Assembly (NCBI GenBank): GCA_008704415.1
Contig: VXIS01000133.1
Coordinates: forward strand, 54,282 to 118,281
Reading direction: 5' to 3'
Length of the DNA stretch: 64,000 bases
From: Sphaerosporella brunnea
Lineage: Eukaryota; Ascomycota; Pezizomycetes; Pezizales; Pyronemataceae
The position numbers were made by a program, and so were the translations under genes. Positions 32,791-43,069 of the stretch are shown piece by piece. The notes under the pieces are model-generated. The model searched no databases and had not been told where the DNA came from. It saw nothing but the letters and a program-made list of their open reading frames with translations. Numbering within the stretch: position 1 is the stretch's first letter; every line of letters starts with the position of its first letter.

Positions 32791-33234
32791 GGAGGGCGCA
32801 TCATCTTAGCCACATCTCAATCGGTTCGCCACGGGCGAGCTGGCAGATGATGGCATTGTCTTCAGGGAGCTTATGATCCGCAGGAAGCCTGCGCTGAGCA
32901 CAAACAGCGGTAAGGTGCGGGTATCGGGTCTCCACGATTGGTGGCTGGATGTGTGGCCCTTCACCACCTGGGTATAGTGGCGGTGGAGTTTACGTTGTGG
33001 TGTTGTGAACTGAACGGTCTGATTGCCTGCAAACTGTGCGCACCCATACAAGATCTACAGGTCAGAACAGTTGTAGGAACAGCAACTTATCAAATCTACG
33101 CACCGCGGAAGATGTGCAGGTCTCAGTGCGTATGGCGACTTATCATTGTCATTTATCCGGCACAGGATGGATACTCCAGGGGCAAACTGCGTCCCGGCAC
33201 TGGTTTTCAGACGGGGGATGCTGAAGACTGTAGT

Positions 33235-33725
33235 CCGGGTATATTGCTATCAGTTCGATACGGACAAGCTTCAGCAGGATAATCTTCAACGCATTCAGCA
33301 GGCTTAGCACGGCCACCCCCCGACCGAATTACGAAGCGCTGTACGTAGTAGGGAACCAGGCGGCGTGGCGAGCCGGAAACGGAGATTTTAGGCTCATCTC
33401 GATTGCAGGAACCATGCTGGGACGCTGAACACCGTCTGGACATCCGGAAAACCGATAGTATCTGTTCCGCAAGGTTGAAAACCGGACGAGTCAAGCTATT
33501 CGGATCCCAGCAGTGGAGAGAAGGAGGAAATTTCGCCAAAAACATGTTGATTTTCAAAGCAGTGCAGGGAGATGTTTGAAGGCCTATAACAGCTACACCT
33601 GAGTCCAACACCGGCCAGATGAATGTATTACCAAGCAGTTGGGAAGTGTAGGACAAGGAGAAGCAGATTTCTCTCACAACTGGGCCAATTCAAACGCCGC
33701 GAAAAGGGCGACCACAATAGTCGAT
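33235..33725 (-). repeat. Repeat family R3, copy 2
   Basis: Second copy, same orientation as the first, roughly 70% similar by eye. The minus-strand reading aligned with copy 1 gives GVAVLSLLNALKIILLKLVR. A 156-codon ORF in another frame (33677-33207) is probably accidental. Confidence 0.6.
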
Positions 33726-34022
33726 TCAAGGAATTAGTTGGGCTGGGACGGCGATTTACACAGTTACCAGCTGCCGGTACACGGTAGTGTGATGGCAGGA
33801 GAGGCAAGAGCGCCGGCCAGAGCAGATATTTTGACAATATAGCGATCAATTGAGCCCCGGCTAGTGTTGCGCAGGAACAGACTCGAGTCGCTCGTCAGGG
33901 CAGTCTCGAGTCCGCTCGTCTGATTATCAAGCTTGACTCGCGAGCCCGACGCGGCAAAGTCCCGCAGGAAAAATGACATTTGCATGCAGATATGGCGCAC
34001 GTTGCAGGGTAATCTCAATTAT

Positions 34023-34565
34023 CTATGGCAGTAATAAGTGCGGCGTTAAGTGGGATAGGTCGGGGAGACCCGAAGACAGGTGCTGAGCTCCTTCAGCGTC
34101 CGAATTACTGCCCTCCGTGGCTTCATGGTCACTCTGACCAGCGTCTTCTGCCTCGGCCCCGTCAGGATTTCTCGGCGTGGCTACATCCTCAGACTCCTCA
34201 TATCTCCATCTGTCCCAAGGTTTTATATCCTTCTCCGTCAGCCGATGTTTTCTCAGCAATAGAACGCAACGAGACTTCTCAAGGGGTCGGTTAAGCTTCT
34301 TTGTAATTATGTCACCAGTCCCCGAGAAAGGGTGCGCGCAGGAAACGCTGCAAGCCTATATTGCAAGATAATCGCGCGCCATTTTAGCTGGGGTTGGGAA
34401 TCGATGTGCATTTGGCCTCCACCAGTGTAGCGGGTGGAATTTTAAATTCACCTGGACGTCATACAGTGATCGTGCCGTCTGTGAGGTGCAGCGATCCTCA
34501 CGGGCCGGGGAGGTCTTCAGGTCAGCCTGGACGGTCTGCCATAGTCCAGTCAAGTCCACACTCAA
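34023..34565 (-). pseudogene. hAT transposase, C-terminal part
   Basis: Minus strand: PLHWWRPNAHRFPTPAKMAR then DYLAI matches the start of the hAT dimerisation region ('pl.WW..n...fP.la.ia.d.lai'). A stop follows, then ACSVSCARTLS (the 's...ERvFS' position) in a shifted frame. A 78-codon frame, LRKHRLTEKDIKPWDRWRYE, continues to an acidic Ser/Asp tail ending at 34023. At least one stop and two frameshifts are present. Confidence 0.7.
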
Positions 34566-34934
34566 TGAGCACTGAAGCGATCCAGTCCGCGATTGATCCA
34601 GGACTGAAAAATCTGGTCCAAGAGCTCGGTGGACTAAATCAGCCCACAGTCCTTACTTATTTAATATCGATATGCAATGAGCCTGAACGTGCGAGCGGCG
34701 TGCGCCTTGGTGGAGCCAACATGTGCCGAAGAACAAAAAATCTCCATCTTTGCCGGAATGACTGCTCCATAACTGCAGCGGCATCTTCCCATTAAAAATT
34801 TCCGCCACCTCCTAATGTCATCAACGCGCATCTATCGTGATTGGGCCCTGTGACTCTGAATAAAAACTTTCATTGTCATCAAACTGGAAATCAATGACTA
34901 CGTGCCACATTGGACCCTGAGCACCAATATGAAC

Positions 34935-35252
34935 TCATCAGCGCGAGCCGTGCTGAGATTGCAGAGCTTGAGAACATGCTAAATGCGCTCTATATGCGGA
35001 TACTCAATGGGCGCACGGTTGAATTGCTTGAGCGTCAGGCATAAAAGAGTTTTGGAGCGCGCGGAGGATACATTAACGCGGGCAGTTTGTATATATAATT
35101 CTTATGTGATACATTACTCAGCTGGAAGTATTCAATCCATACCTGCCGAAAGGTCTGCTGGTCCCGGGCAATCTCTCGGACTGGACTGCATGATGTGGTT
35201 CAGGTTCGGTCCGCGCTCAGGACTGGTCAAACCGGACTGTGAGGGAACACTG
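34935..35252 (+). repeat. Repeat family R2 (hAT 3' end), copy 1
   Basis: Matches 52280-52616 over its length: GAGCTTGAGNACATGCTAA, TTTTGGAGCGNGCGGAGGA, ATACATTACTC and the end GGACTGGACTGCATGATGTGG...GGACTGTGAGG(G)AACACTG. The end is the inverse of a CAGTGTTCC hAT tip. The CTTAGACG that follows has no partner on the left. Confidence 0.7.
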
Positions 35253-35654
35253 CTTAGACGTCCATCGAGACACTATTGATTGCCTGTGTTCTTTGTCCAA
35301 TGTTCCCAGATATTGCAAGTAGGGGGTGCGGGCGTGTGTAGTTCAGTTGGTAGCGAAGTTTGGGCTTTCGGTGGGCACGGAGCGCATTGGGGTTGTTTTC
35401 AGATTCACCCAGAGTGGGCTGCTGTGATAAACCAGCGTGGTCGTTATTGGACGTAGAGTCACTCGAAATCTGAGGCTACCCCGGGCAGAATCTCGCTGTA
35501 TCTACAACGCTCGAATGACTCCAGTCCGACTCGAGCACAAAGAACCTTTGATTGAGCGAACGCAAGTCCAAGATTTTGTGGACTCGAGAGTGCTTGAGCT
35601 CGCGGCTCCATTTTGATGCGCGAGCTGGCTCGCCTCGCACGCAACACTAGTATG

Positions 35655-35830
35655 TATTCTTCGAGGTTGAACGCCAGCCGAGTGAAGCTATAAAGATAGC
35701 AGATGTGGGGAAGAGGCGAAAAACGTGTTTGTTGTCAAAGCAGTCGAAATAACGTAAACTCAGGTAGTGTCACGACGTTCGAAAAGCCTATGTCAGCTGG
35801 ACTCTGGCAAAGCATAGTATGGCAGCTGAT
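35655..35830 (-). repeat. Repeat family R3, copy 3, partial
   Basis: Resembles 33465-33610: CGAGGTTGAA, GAAGAGGCGAAAAACGTGTTTG, TTGTCAAAGCAGT and AAAAGCCTATNNCAGCT. It begins directly after the hAT right tip at 35649. Confidence 0.5.
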
Positions 35831-36295
35831 ACGCAATAATAGGGTAGTAGCTTCCAGACAGACAGACGTTGGGTTGCGTCAACGAATATACTGAGTAGCA
35901 CACAAAGGCCCCTATGTAACGTGCAGTTAGCAGAAGTAAGACGATAACATAGGAGTTTGTTTTCGGTTGCATTCATACGGTTGGGGGCTCGTTTGGAACC
36001 CAAATTCATCGGATCGTGCCTTGAATTTCAACAGGTTTTCGTATCCCTCTTTGGCAGCAATAGTTTGGTTTTCAACCGCTGGCATTGCGCTTCAAGGGTT
36101 TTTCACGAGGATAAATGAAGTTCGAATCTTGGTCATGCTTTGAATGTATTACGGCTGGATTTGACATGGCATGTGTGCGTCAGTCGATCCCCTCAATGTT
36201 AAGATGTTTGGCCTTGGCGGCGTGGTAAGCGTGTTCTTTGAAGCGCAACCACTGTCATGTTTCAGAGGGGTGGCCTTATGTGTGTTGAGAATCCC

Positions 36296-36640
36296 CCCAA
36301 TAACAACCATCCATGGGGGAATAGATTGAAAAAAATCGTGAGAATGAGCATCCTTTAAGGCCCTATATCTGAAAGTTTCAGCGCATTCCATAGGGAGTAA
36401 GGGCGTGTAGCACATTTTGACCCGGAAGAGCCAGAGGACCCCTGGCGGGGCATCCAACATAACAACCATCCAGTGGGGAAAAGATTTGGATAAAGCGGGA
36501 GAGTGAGCGCCCTTTGATACCCTATATCTGAAAGTTTGAGCTCATTCCATAGAGACTAAAGGCGGGTAGCACATTTTGACCCGCAGGACCACTCGCAGGG
36601 CCATCCCACATAATAACCATCCCTGGGGACTTACCGTCAG
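36296..36640. repeat. Tandem repeat, period about 155 bases, 2.2 copies
   Basis: AACAACCATCCA at 36302, 36460 and (one change) 36612. Between them GAATGAGC-, CCCTATATCTGAAAGTTT, CATTCCATAG and GTAGCACATTTTGACCC repeat in order. Noncoding. Confidence 0.8.
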
Positions 36641-36959
36641 GCTCAAAAACAGGGACATTGTGTTGCGTGCTTTGCAGCTGTACATATATGGGAAGTGGTG
36701 TTGAAGGTAGTGGTATGTGGAGCAAGCCAGTAAACTGCTGCCGTAAAAGGAACGAGTAACATCTTGTGTGTAGCGTTGCTCTACGGCAGTGGCGGGTGTG
36801 GAGTGGTATGGCTAAATGGGAGGGGCGGGGATCTCCAAACGAGTGACCGTTATGGTTCAAAGGGCGCTAGTGGACCCTGTGGGAGAGCCCGCCACCATTC
36901 TCTCCAAATGATTGGATTGTGAAAAACCCAGCATTTAAGTAAATGAGGCATATGGTGCG

Positions 36960-37060
36960 TGACTCCATTAAGGGAGTCAACAAAAGGTAATGGAGTCAAA
37001 CAAGGGACTCAATAAAAGGGTCATGGAGTTAGTCAAGGGAGTCAATAGAAGCAGATGGAG
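36960..37060. repeat. Short degenerate repeat around GGAGTCAA
   Basis: GGGAGTCAACAAAAGGTAATGGAGTCAA-type units recur four times in about 90 bases. Confidence 0.55.
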
Positions 37061-37069
37061 TGCCGTCAG

Positions 37070-38000
37070 CCCTCGCGGCCCAGAATGCTCTGGAAAGCCC
37101 ACCGGGGGCATAATTGACCTTCCGCAGTCACCCGTGAAGGTTTCAGGGTGTTTTGAATGCACCAGGATTATTGCCGCCTCGCCTATCCTGTCACGACGCG
37201 GCTGGAAAAATAGTGATTCCAGCAGCGTTCCGTGGCGGGTTTCGGGTACCCACTTTTTAACGATCTTGGCGTTTGAAGTCGTGTTTATACCACGAGTCGA
37301 TAGATACGGTGAAGCCTAGCCGTTCGCTGCGTGTCGGCAAGCAAGCTGGTGGAGGAGACGTTGCAGGAACTGCAAATACACCGATTGGCATCCACTGCCT
37401 CCGCCGCGAGAGCAAATTCAACAGAGGTGGCTAGGCCATCAGCGAGCGAAGGACGTATCCGGGATGGATGCATCCCGGGTTGAAGCACTTTGACAGGCTG
37501 GATTGGACGGCGAACTCCACATTCGAGGTTCCAGCCACACTTGCATGACACAAATCAGATGCACAGGTTCTCATAAAGCAGCGACCATTCGATGTTTGAT
37601 CGTCTTATCTCTTCAAAAGCGTTTCACGGCAAGATTCCGTACGTCCACCACTGAATACAGCTCCATGTAATGATGCACCACCGGTGCCATTATCTCTGAG
37701 GTTAGATGTGGCTGCTTTTGTCAGTGGGTGGATGGAACACACGTTGCCATGCGTGAAGCCGCCACCATGTGCTATGAACCCGGAGGCTGTTGGCCGCCTT
37801 GGGCACGACCTCGTCGTAGCGTCTGCATGCGAGCGTCAAGGGGCCTCAGTGCTCCGCTGATCGCGGTGGGAGTCGGTGAACGGCCGAGGCGGTAGCGGCG
37901 ACGTTGGGCGAAGATGTAATCTACGCGGCGATGCTGATTGCGATTATGCGGAAATGCGTGCTGTTGCCGGCGGGCGAGATGCAGACGATCTTGGAGTTGG
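37070..38000. other. No gene recognised
   Basis: Downstream flank of the UGPase pseudogene, with short ORFs only. The reading just past 38000 may be an extension of the captured segment but matches nothing I know. Confidence 0.35.
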
Positions 38001-38960
38001 GATTGGCTCCCCGAGATATTTCCCAGACGGATATTGACCGGGCTGCCTTCGTTGGCATCAATTATGACAATTCCTATTTTTGATTAGCTTCAGGTTCTCG
38101 GTTGCTGCAGAGAATCGTACTCACTCTTGAGCGTCGCTCCGCGGCCAAGGTTGACGTGACGGCACCAGTTACGGTCAGGTGGTCAAGCTCCAAATCCTGG
38201 GAAAGCGGGACGCTCTCTCCTCGAAGTCGGCCACCTTCTTAAAGTGATATCCAAGCTTAATAGGAGGCGCCGGTCCCAAGCGGGTTGAGTCCATCATCAG
38301 CTGTTCGTGCTTCATGGAGCGCAGGTCAGTCACTCTTGGCTTACATTAGGTCCGAGGAGGTCTTGTTGGGAAGAAACGCTTGCGGGGCACGTTGACAGCG
38401 TGGGCGTTCTTGGTGTTAGGGATGATCGAATCGCAAGCAGAAGGACAGTTCCCTCGTAGTCGATGATGGTACCACCCTTCACCTTGGTCCTGTCCCTAAG
38501 CTGCGGGATGTATTTCGCCTCGGTCTCGACCGTGGGTGTGGCCCAAAATGCCTAAATCCACAACTGCACCCAAGTTGTCAACGTTGCTGAGGCAAAGGTA
38601 CTGACAATGCTGTTTCCAGCATACGCGAGGTCTCGAGAGACTCAAAAACATCACCGTGTCCTGGGGGTATCAGTCTCCAATGGCCAAGTGAAAGGACCTG
38701 GGCATGGGAAGAAGCCAGTCGTTGGCAACACGGGGGTAGCGGGACCAGTTGAACGTGATGATGTAAATGTTATGACCCTCGTGCTTCTTGATGATGTTGG
38801 CAGTGTCGCAGTCGGTGTTGAACGAGTTCATCAGGATCAAAGGCATGTTAACGCCGTAGATGCGGTTCAAGTCCTGGATCTGCATGATGGACAAGTGCAA
38901 GAACGAGATGCAGTCAGCGCGGATGGAGGAAAAGCGAATTTGCTGGAACAAGTGTTTTTT
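38000..38960 (-). pseudogene. UGP1: UTP-glucose-1-phosphate uridylyltransferase fragment
   Basis: UGPase makes UDP-glucose from UTP and glucose-1-phosphate for cell-wall glucan and glycogen. The minus strand gives in family order QIQDLNRIYGVNMPLILMNS then FNTD, EGHNIYIITFNWSRYPR and LLPMPRSF. A TGA replaces the usual Trp before YP. Next come GHGDVFESLET (shifted frame), LSNVDNLGAVVDL, RTKVKGGTI, VNVPRKRF (for the 'iNVPRsRFLPVK' motif), LELDHLTVTG, LGRGATLK and VIIDANEG. The first third of the enzyme is absent, and several indels and internal deletions occur. An intron is retained at 38074-38124, so this is not a processed copy. It starts close behind the SUMO stop codon. Confidence 0.85.
38074..38124 (-). 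other. Retained intron in the UGPase pseudogene
   Basis: GTGAGT donor, GAAGCTAATC branch region and AATAG acceptor on the minus strand, 51 bases. It falls between LGRGATLK and VIIDANEG, and removal keeps the family alignment in frame. Confidence 0.75.
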
Positions 38961-39025
38961 TTGTTTGCTGTTGAACTTGAAGCCTGGCAAACCCTTCAAC
39001 AGCCAACGGTTAGACGTTTACCACA

Positions 39026-39038
39026 GCTCCACCGGCGG
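39026..39038. repeat. LINE target-site duplication, 3' copy
   Basis: GCTCCACCGGCGG directly beside the T-run (poly-A on the minus strand) of the LINE; it matches 40374-40386 in 12 of 13 bases. Confidence 0.85.
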
Positions 39039-40373
39039 TTTTTTTTTTTGTTTTAATCATCCTGTATTCGGCCGCTTGCGGCTATGACATGAGGGGTATA
39101 TACACAGATCTACCCTTGAACCTCAAGTGTCCACAGACGGGCGTGATCTGAAAAGCGCAACAAGGAGAGTCGTATCAGAAAGACATAGGGAAATGCAGAA
39201 GAAAATACAAAGGAAAGATAGCAATTTGTGATCATGAACATTCTCGTGGCTTTTCCGGCCACTTTCCAACATGCGTGCTCCTCAGGAAGCCAAGGATAGC
39301 TTCGCTGCACCTTGCATCTGCCAGAATCCTGGCTACAGGCGTGGAGGTCTTCTTCCAACCCTCCTTATCACCACCTCTTGTCGCCGCACCAATAGGCTTC
39401 CACAAGTCATCCTGCTCCTTTTGCCACTTCGCGCATCTCTTTCGGAGGTGCTCTCTTGTTTGCTTGGGCGCCTTGCGGCACCACCAGCACTTGTCGTCTG
39501 CCCTGCGACCCGTCCACATCAAATACGGAGCAGTGGGTGTCTTCTTGAGGCGGAGTTGATAGTATCGGGATGCTAAAGCCTTCGGAGCCCTTGCCGCCGC
39601 TTTGTCCCACTTTGCCTTGTGCCTGTAGTAGGACCTGGTCTTGATCTGTTGGCTGAGCCATGCATTTCGATCTTTTGATCTGGCGACAGTGACCAGACGT
39701 CCGATGTGTGCTAGAGAGGTAACCTCAATCGTGTGTGGTCTATCGAGTTGGTCTCTTGCTGCGGCCTTGGCACACTGTTCGGCCATCTCGTGGCCTGGGA
39801 CACCTTTGTGCACTGGCACCCAGCTATATTCGACAGCCCATCCCAGTTGATGCAGCTCGGCCTCGACCTGGCGAATGAGTGTCAGAAGCCATTGACCTGC
39901 ACCTGGGTCGCCATGTCTCAAACGTCTCAGGGCCGCCTGTGCATCCACAAAGATGTGTACAGTGCCAGGCGTGCCTGGGGGGTCTTCTGCTGAAGTCGGG
40001 ACCTGACATGAGTGCTCCGTGAGGCCATCTCTAGGCCGGCAGCAATGCCAAATAGTTCTGCATCGTAGCCCTCCTTGTTATCGCCTATATAGCCATTGGT
40101 GCGGCACCAGTCCTCCATTGATGTGCTGGTGCGTGCTGCCGCACCAAAGCCACAATGGCCATCTCTTAAGCGCGATCCATCTGAGTTCACCGCAATGTGG
40201 TTCTCTGTGGGGTATTCGAGGGAGATGGCTAGCAGTGCTGCCATAGCCTCGTCTTCCTCAATGATGACGCGACCGGTCGGGTGCCGGAGGCTTGGTCGGG
40301 TGGGCTCGAAGATCTTCGGGCGTCCGGGAATGGTGCTGGCAAGCTTGCTCATGATGGTGGTCGGCTGCGGTTC
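39039..40373 (-). mobile_element. 5'-truncated LINE inserted in the SUMO gene
   Basis: 1335 bases ending in an A-rich tail (39039-39055). Frame one (to 39927) encodes HIAVNSDGSRLRDGHCGFGA and YIGDNKEGYDAELFGIAAG, the start of RNase H with its first catalytic Asp. Frame two (39948-39232) gives the rest, PVHKGVPGHEMAEQCAKAAA, then the linker and zinc knuckle KCWWCRKAPKQTREHLRKRC, and ends LADARCSEAILGFLRSTHVG. One frameshift separates the frames and the usual catalytic Asp of 'NExAD' is Glu-Gln here, so it is inactive. It is the longest uninterrupted LINE tail in the window. The 3' UTR hairpin is at 39071-39082. Confidence 0.9.
39071..39082 (-). other. LINE 3' UTR hairpin
   Basis: GCCGC-AA-GCGGC on the minus strand followed by CGAATACA, as in the copy at 13192-13203, 16 to 30 bases before the A tail. 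Confidence 0.65.
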
Positions 40374-40868
40374 GCTCCACCGCCGGTCTGCTCGTGCATG
40401 ACATCGATGTAGATGGTGGGTTTCCCATTTTCGTCCTCCTCGATGTCCAAATCGAGCTGTCATCCGAAGTCAGCCGTGCACACGTAGCAGATCACAACCG
40501 TTTTGAAACAAACCTGACCCCGCGGTCTGACAGAAGCCGAGCCGTCTGGGGGTTTAGGCCCTTGGATTTGCAGACGGCGTTGATGACTTTGTGGAAAGGC
40601 GCGGACAACTTGACCTTGTACACGAGCTCACCTGTTAACTGTCAGTTTACATTCGCCAGCCTGTCGGTAACCGATCACCACGAAAGGAACATGCTCACCG
40701 TGGTTCTGCGCGCGCACGAAAACGTTGACTTTGTCTTCCGGGCTGGCGAGCTTAGGTTTAACATCTTCGCCGGCAGCAGGCATCGTGATGGTGTGATGCT
40801 GTAAGAAGTAATTGGTTTATCGTGGGGTGAGTGGGTAGCGGGTAAGCTTCAGAGAAAGAGAACTTGTA

Positions 40869-41693
40869 TGGTGCCGGCAGCCTTAAACCGTGACCAAGCA
40901 GGGGGGGGGTTTTGAAACACCTGTTACCCGGCTGCAAGCCAGCGAGTGATATTCTCTGATGCCTCGCGTCACAATCAACGGCCGAAGCTCAACCCCGAAT
41001 GCTGGTATTTAAGGCGCTAACACCTTTTCGGTAGATTGCTGGGTCCCATAAACATCGCCAGGAGGGTCGGCGTCCAGAATACACCTTCAAACCCTGAGGA
41101 ACTGCTGTTTCGCGAAGCACACTCTGGGTATACCCACATTTCTTCCTTGGGAACACCTTTGTTGCCCCCAGTGGTACTCAATGGGGTCAGTTTCAGGGTG
41201 AAGTTTGGGTAAGAAGATGCAGATGTGGCCACGCTTTAGGATCTCCTCTTCAGGCTGGGTCTTTTGTTTGAAGTCCTGCTCTTGAGCAATCACACCTCTG
41301 GCGCAGCGATCGCATTGTTTCAAACAGGCTAGATCCAGATCATCATCATCCTTACGGCGTTGAACTCCTTTGGAATGTTGTCTCTGTTATTGCTACAGTT
41401 TCTTCATCGACCGTCGCCCCAGCTGCAGCCTGCGCCTCAGCGTGCCTTGTTCTCCTCCATAAGGTAATTCTGCACGGGGTTTGCGTGTGAGGTCTCGCCG
41501 TTCCTAAAGCTTGAGGAAGGCAGCTTCAGTTTTTCAGTGAGTGCTGTTGCCAGTGGATTTTTTATGCATTGAGGAGCGCCCGTATCGAATTATCGCGATG
41601 CGGGTGGTCATTGACAATCACTCGCTCGATTGCAGCCGGGTAACAGGTGTTTCAAAACCCCTGCTTGGTCCCGGTTTAAGGCTGCCGGCACCA
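40869..41693. mobile_element. Tc1/mariner-like element with ~82-bp TIRs and TA target site
   Basis: The left arm begins TGGTGCCGGCAGCCTTAAAC and the right arm is its inverse. The two arms stay complementary for about 82 bases apart from a five-G expansion and a few mismatches. TA flanks both ends (40867-40868 and 41694-41695). The minus-strand interior encodes only the C-terminal part of a transposase, so this is a deletion derivative. It lies 86 bases upstream of the SUMO start and could have replaced or disrupted its promoter. Confidence 0.8.
40985..41323 (-). pseudogene. Tc1-like DDE transposase, C-terminal fragment
   Basis: QDFKQKTQPEEEILKRGHIC then IFLPKLHPETDPIEYHWG matches the 'FLPkfhpelNPIEyfWg' motif that holds the last catalytic Glu in fungal Tc1-superfamily transposases. 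The family Asn-Pro is Asp-Pro here. After a frameshift, TKVFPRKKCGYTQSVLRET and ending DPAIYRKGVSALN follow the usual C-terminus. No upstream DDE residues are left. Confidence 0.7.
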
Positions 41694-41699
41694 TATTTG

Positions 41700-43060
41700 G
41701 AAGGCAGAAGAGCTCTTTCTATGTCGAGTGCCAGTATCTGCTTCGTCGTGCTTCGCAGTGACTGCCAAGCAATGGGGCCTTTCTGAAGAGAGAGTGATGG
41801 TGAATGGACTGGAAAGGTGCAGCTGGCCTATGGGACGGAACAACGGTGGGGAAAAGGTCGTGTAAAAGCGGGTTTGCTGGAAGAAGTGGCTTATCAAATT
41901 TGATGAAAGGAAGAAAGGAACAGCGCGGGCGTGGGAGATGGATGTAGAACAGGAAGAGGGTTCGCAGGCGCGCGGGGTAAGTGCTTGCCTTGCCTCACTG
42001 TGACATACTCTGGGCGTCCAGCGAACAGAAAGAGCCAGAACGTACAACATTCTCACTGACTCTCCTCCAGTCCGCGCTTAGGCGCTCGTACGAATAGAAT
42101 CTTTTAGCACGATGCGTTCACTCCGCCATGGATGACACATTAGTCTCAACCTCAATCGACACTCATCCATGACCCTTCGCAGCGGCGCCATGTTTTCGCT
42201 CTCCTCCTGGAAACATGTCTGCACTGGCGGGATCAGAGTAAACCATCACTACTCCGCCTCTCGATCACCGCTTTTCAGTCTGGGAATCAAGAAATCATCG
42301 AACATCGACCCGTGCTCCGAACTTGACAGACTCAGATGTCGAGCCCGGACGTTTTGTACTCATCACACTTACATTACAAAGCGATTACGCCGCTGCTTGA
42401 TGTAGGCTTCCCGACGGCGGATGGGATGCTTCAAGATGTGGAACGCAAAGGCAAGCCTGACAACAAGGATCAACAATTTGCCAATCTTCAAGAGCCTCGT
42501 TTCTGCTTGGGTCGCCTGCTCGCAGATGATACTCTACCATCTTTAAAACCCAGAGTTTAGAACGTACTTCCTCAACTATCGTACGAACGACCTGCGTACC
42601 ACAACTAGAAACAGCATTGCCGCTACCCGGGAACTTTGTGTATGACCAAACAGCGCGACCGCCCTTTCGATCAGCCATTGAGATCGGATGGGAGACCGCC
42701 GGGCGACCGACTTCTGAGAACACCCCCGCTCAATTCGCGAACGATCTGCAAGCTCGCTCCTCAACTTCTGAGAAACACCGATATCTCTCTTGAATTATTC
42801 CACCGAACCCCACATCGTGGACAAAACGACCAGCAAAACCAACGCACTGAAACATGCATTGATCATACAACCTTTCTTTGGGGCAGGTACTTTCTAATCG
42901 TACAACCTTGCGGAGGTAGGGGAATTTTCCTCAATTAGCAGGGTATGGTGCTGAATATTGAACTTGTGTTCTTTTTGGGCGCATCTGTTGACTGGTCTAT
43001 TTCGGACGTTTGACTATGTGCGGCAGTAAGCTGTGATCAGTCTGCACTCTCAATTTGTGC
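41700..43060. other. No gene assigned
   Basis: Short ORFs, the longest 126 codons (42056-41676). It may include the 3' part of the Gypsy element whose reverse transcriptase lies just upstream on the minus strand, but no integrase motif (HHCC, DDE) was found. Confidence 0.35.
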
Positions 43061-43069
43061 CGTCGTGTA

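Larger units (their letters stand above)
33862..35649 (-). mobile_element. hAT transposon remnant bounded by TAGTGTTGCG tips
   Basis: Left tip TAGTGTTGCGCAGG at 33862 and right tip CGTGCGAGGCGAGCC/TAGTGTTGCG inverse ending at 35649 share the first ten bases. Both ends carry CTCGAG/GACTCG subterminal repeats. The interior encodes a hAT transposase C-terminus on the minus strand. The 8-base flanks (GCCCCGGC and GTATGTAT) do not match, so the ends may come from two insertions or the flanks have rearranged. An R2 repeat lies inside. Confidence 0.5.
39010..40783 (-). pseudogene. SUMO (ubiquitin-like modifier) gene split by a LINE
   Basis: ATG at 40783. Exon 1 (40783-40699) encodes MPAAGEDVKPKLASPEDKVN and the first strand. 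Intron 40698-40632 is GTGAGC...CTGACAGTTAACAG. Exon 2 (from 40631) gives KVKLSAPFHKVINAVCKSKG and ARLLSD. A second intron ends TGACAG at 40457, and exon 3 gives LDLDIEEDENGKP and IDVMHEQTGG. This is the SUMO beta-grasp order ending in the Gly-Gly that is conjugated to target lysines. The reading frame needs the second donor at 40518 (GTCAGG); the better GTTTGT at 40513 shifts frame. The usual 'ixxxDTPxx' segment is missing. The LINE at 39039-40373 interrupts the codons just after Gly-Gly. Across it the frame resumes as GAVVNV and stop at 39010. Confidence 0.8.

Noticed and set aside
35331..35400. tRNA or tRNA-derived SINE (GTAGTTCAGTTGGTAG resembles an A box)
   Set aside because: No B box (GGTTCGANTCC) and no cloverleaf pairing follow.
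33862..35649. Complete hAT element with target duplication
   Set aside because: Tips agree for ten bases, but the 8-base flanks differ, so integrity as a single insertion is not shown.
38607..39056. 149-codon plus-strand ORF
   Set aside because: Antisense of the UGPase fragment and LINE tail.
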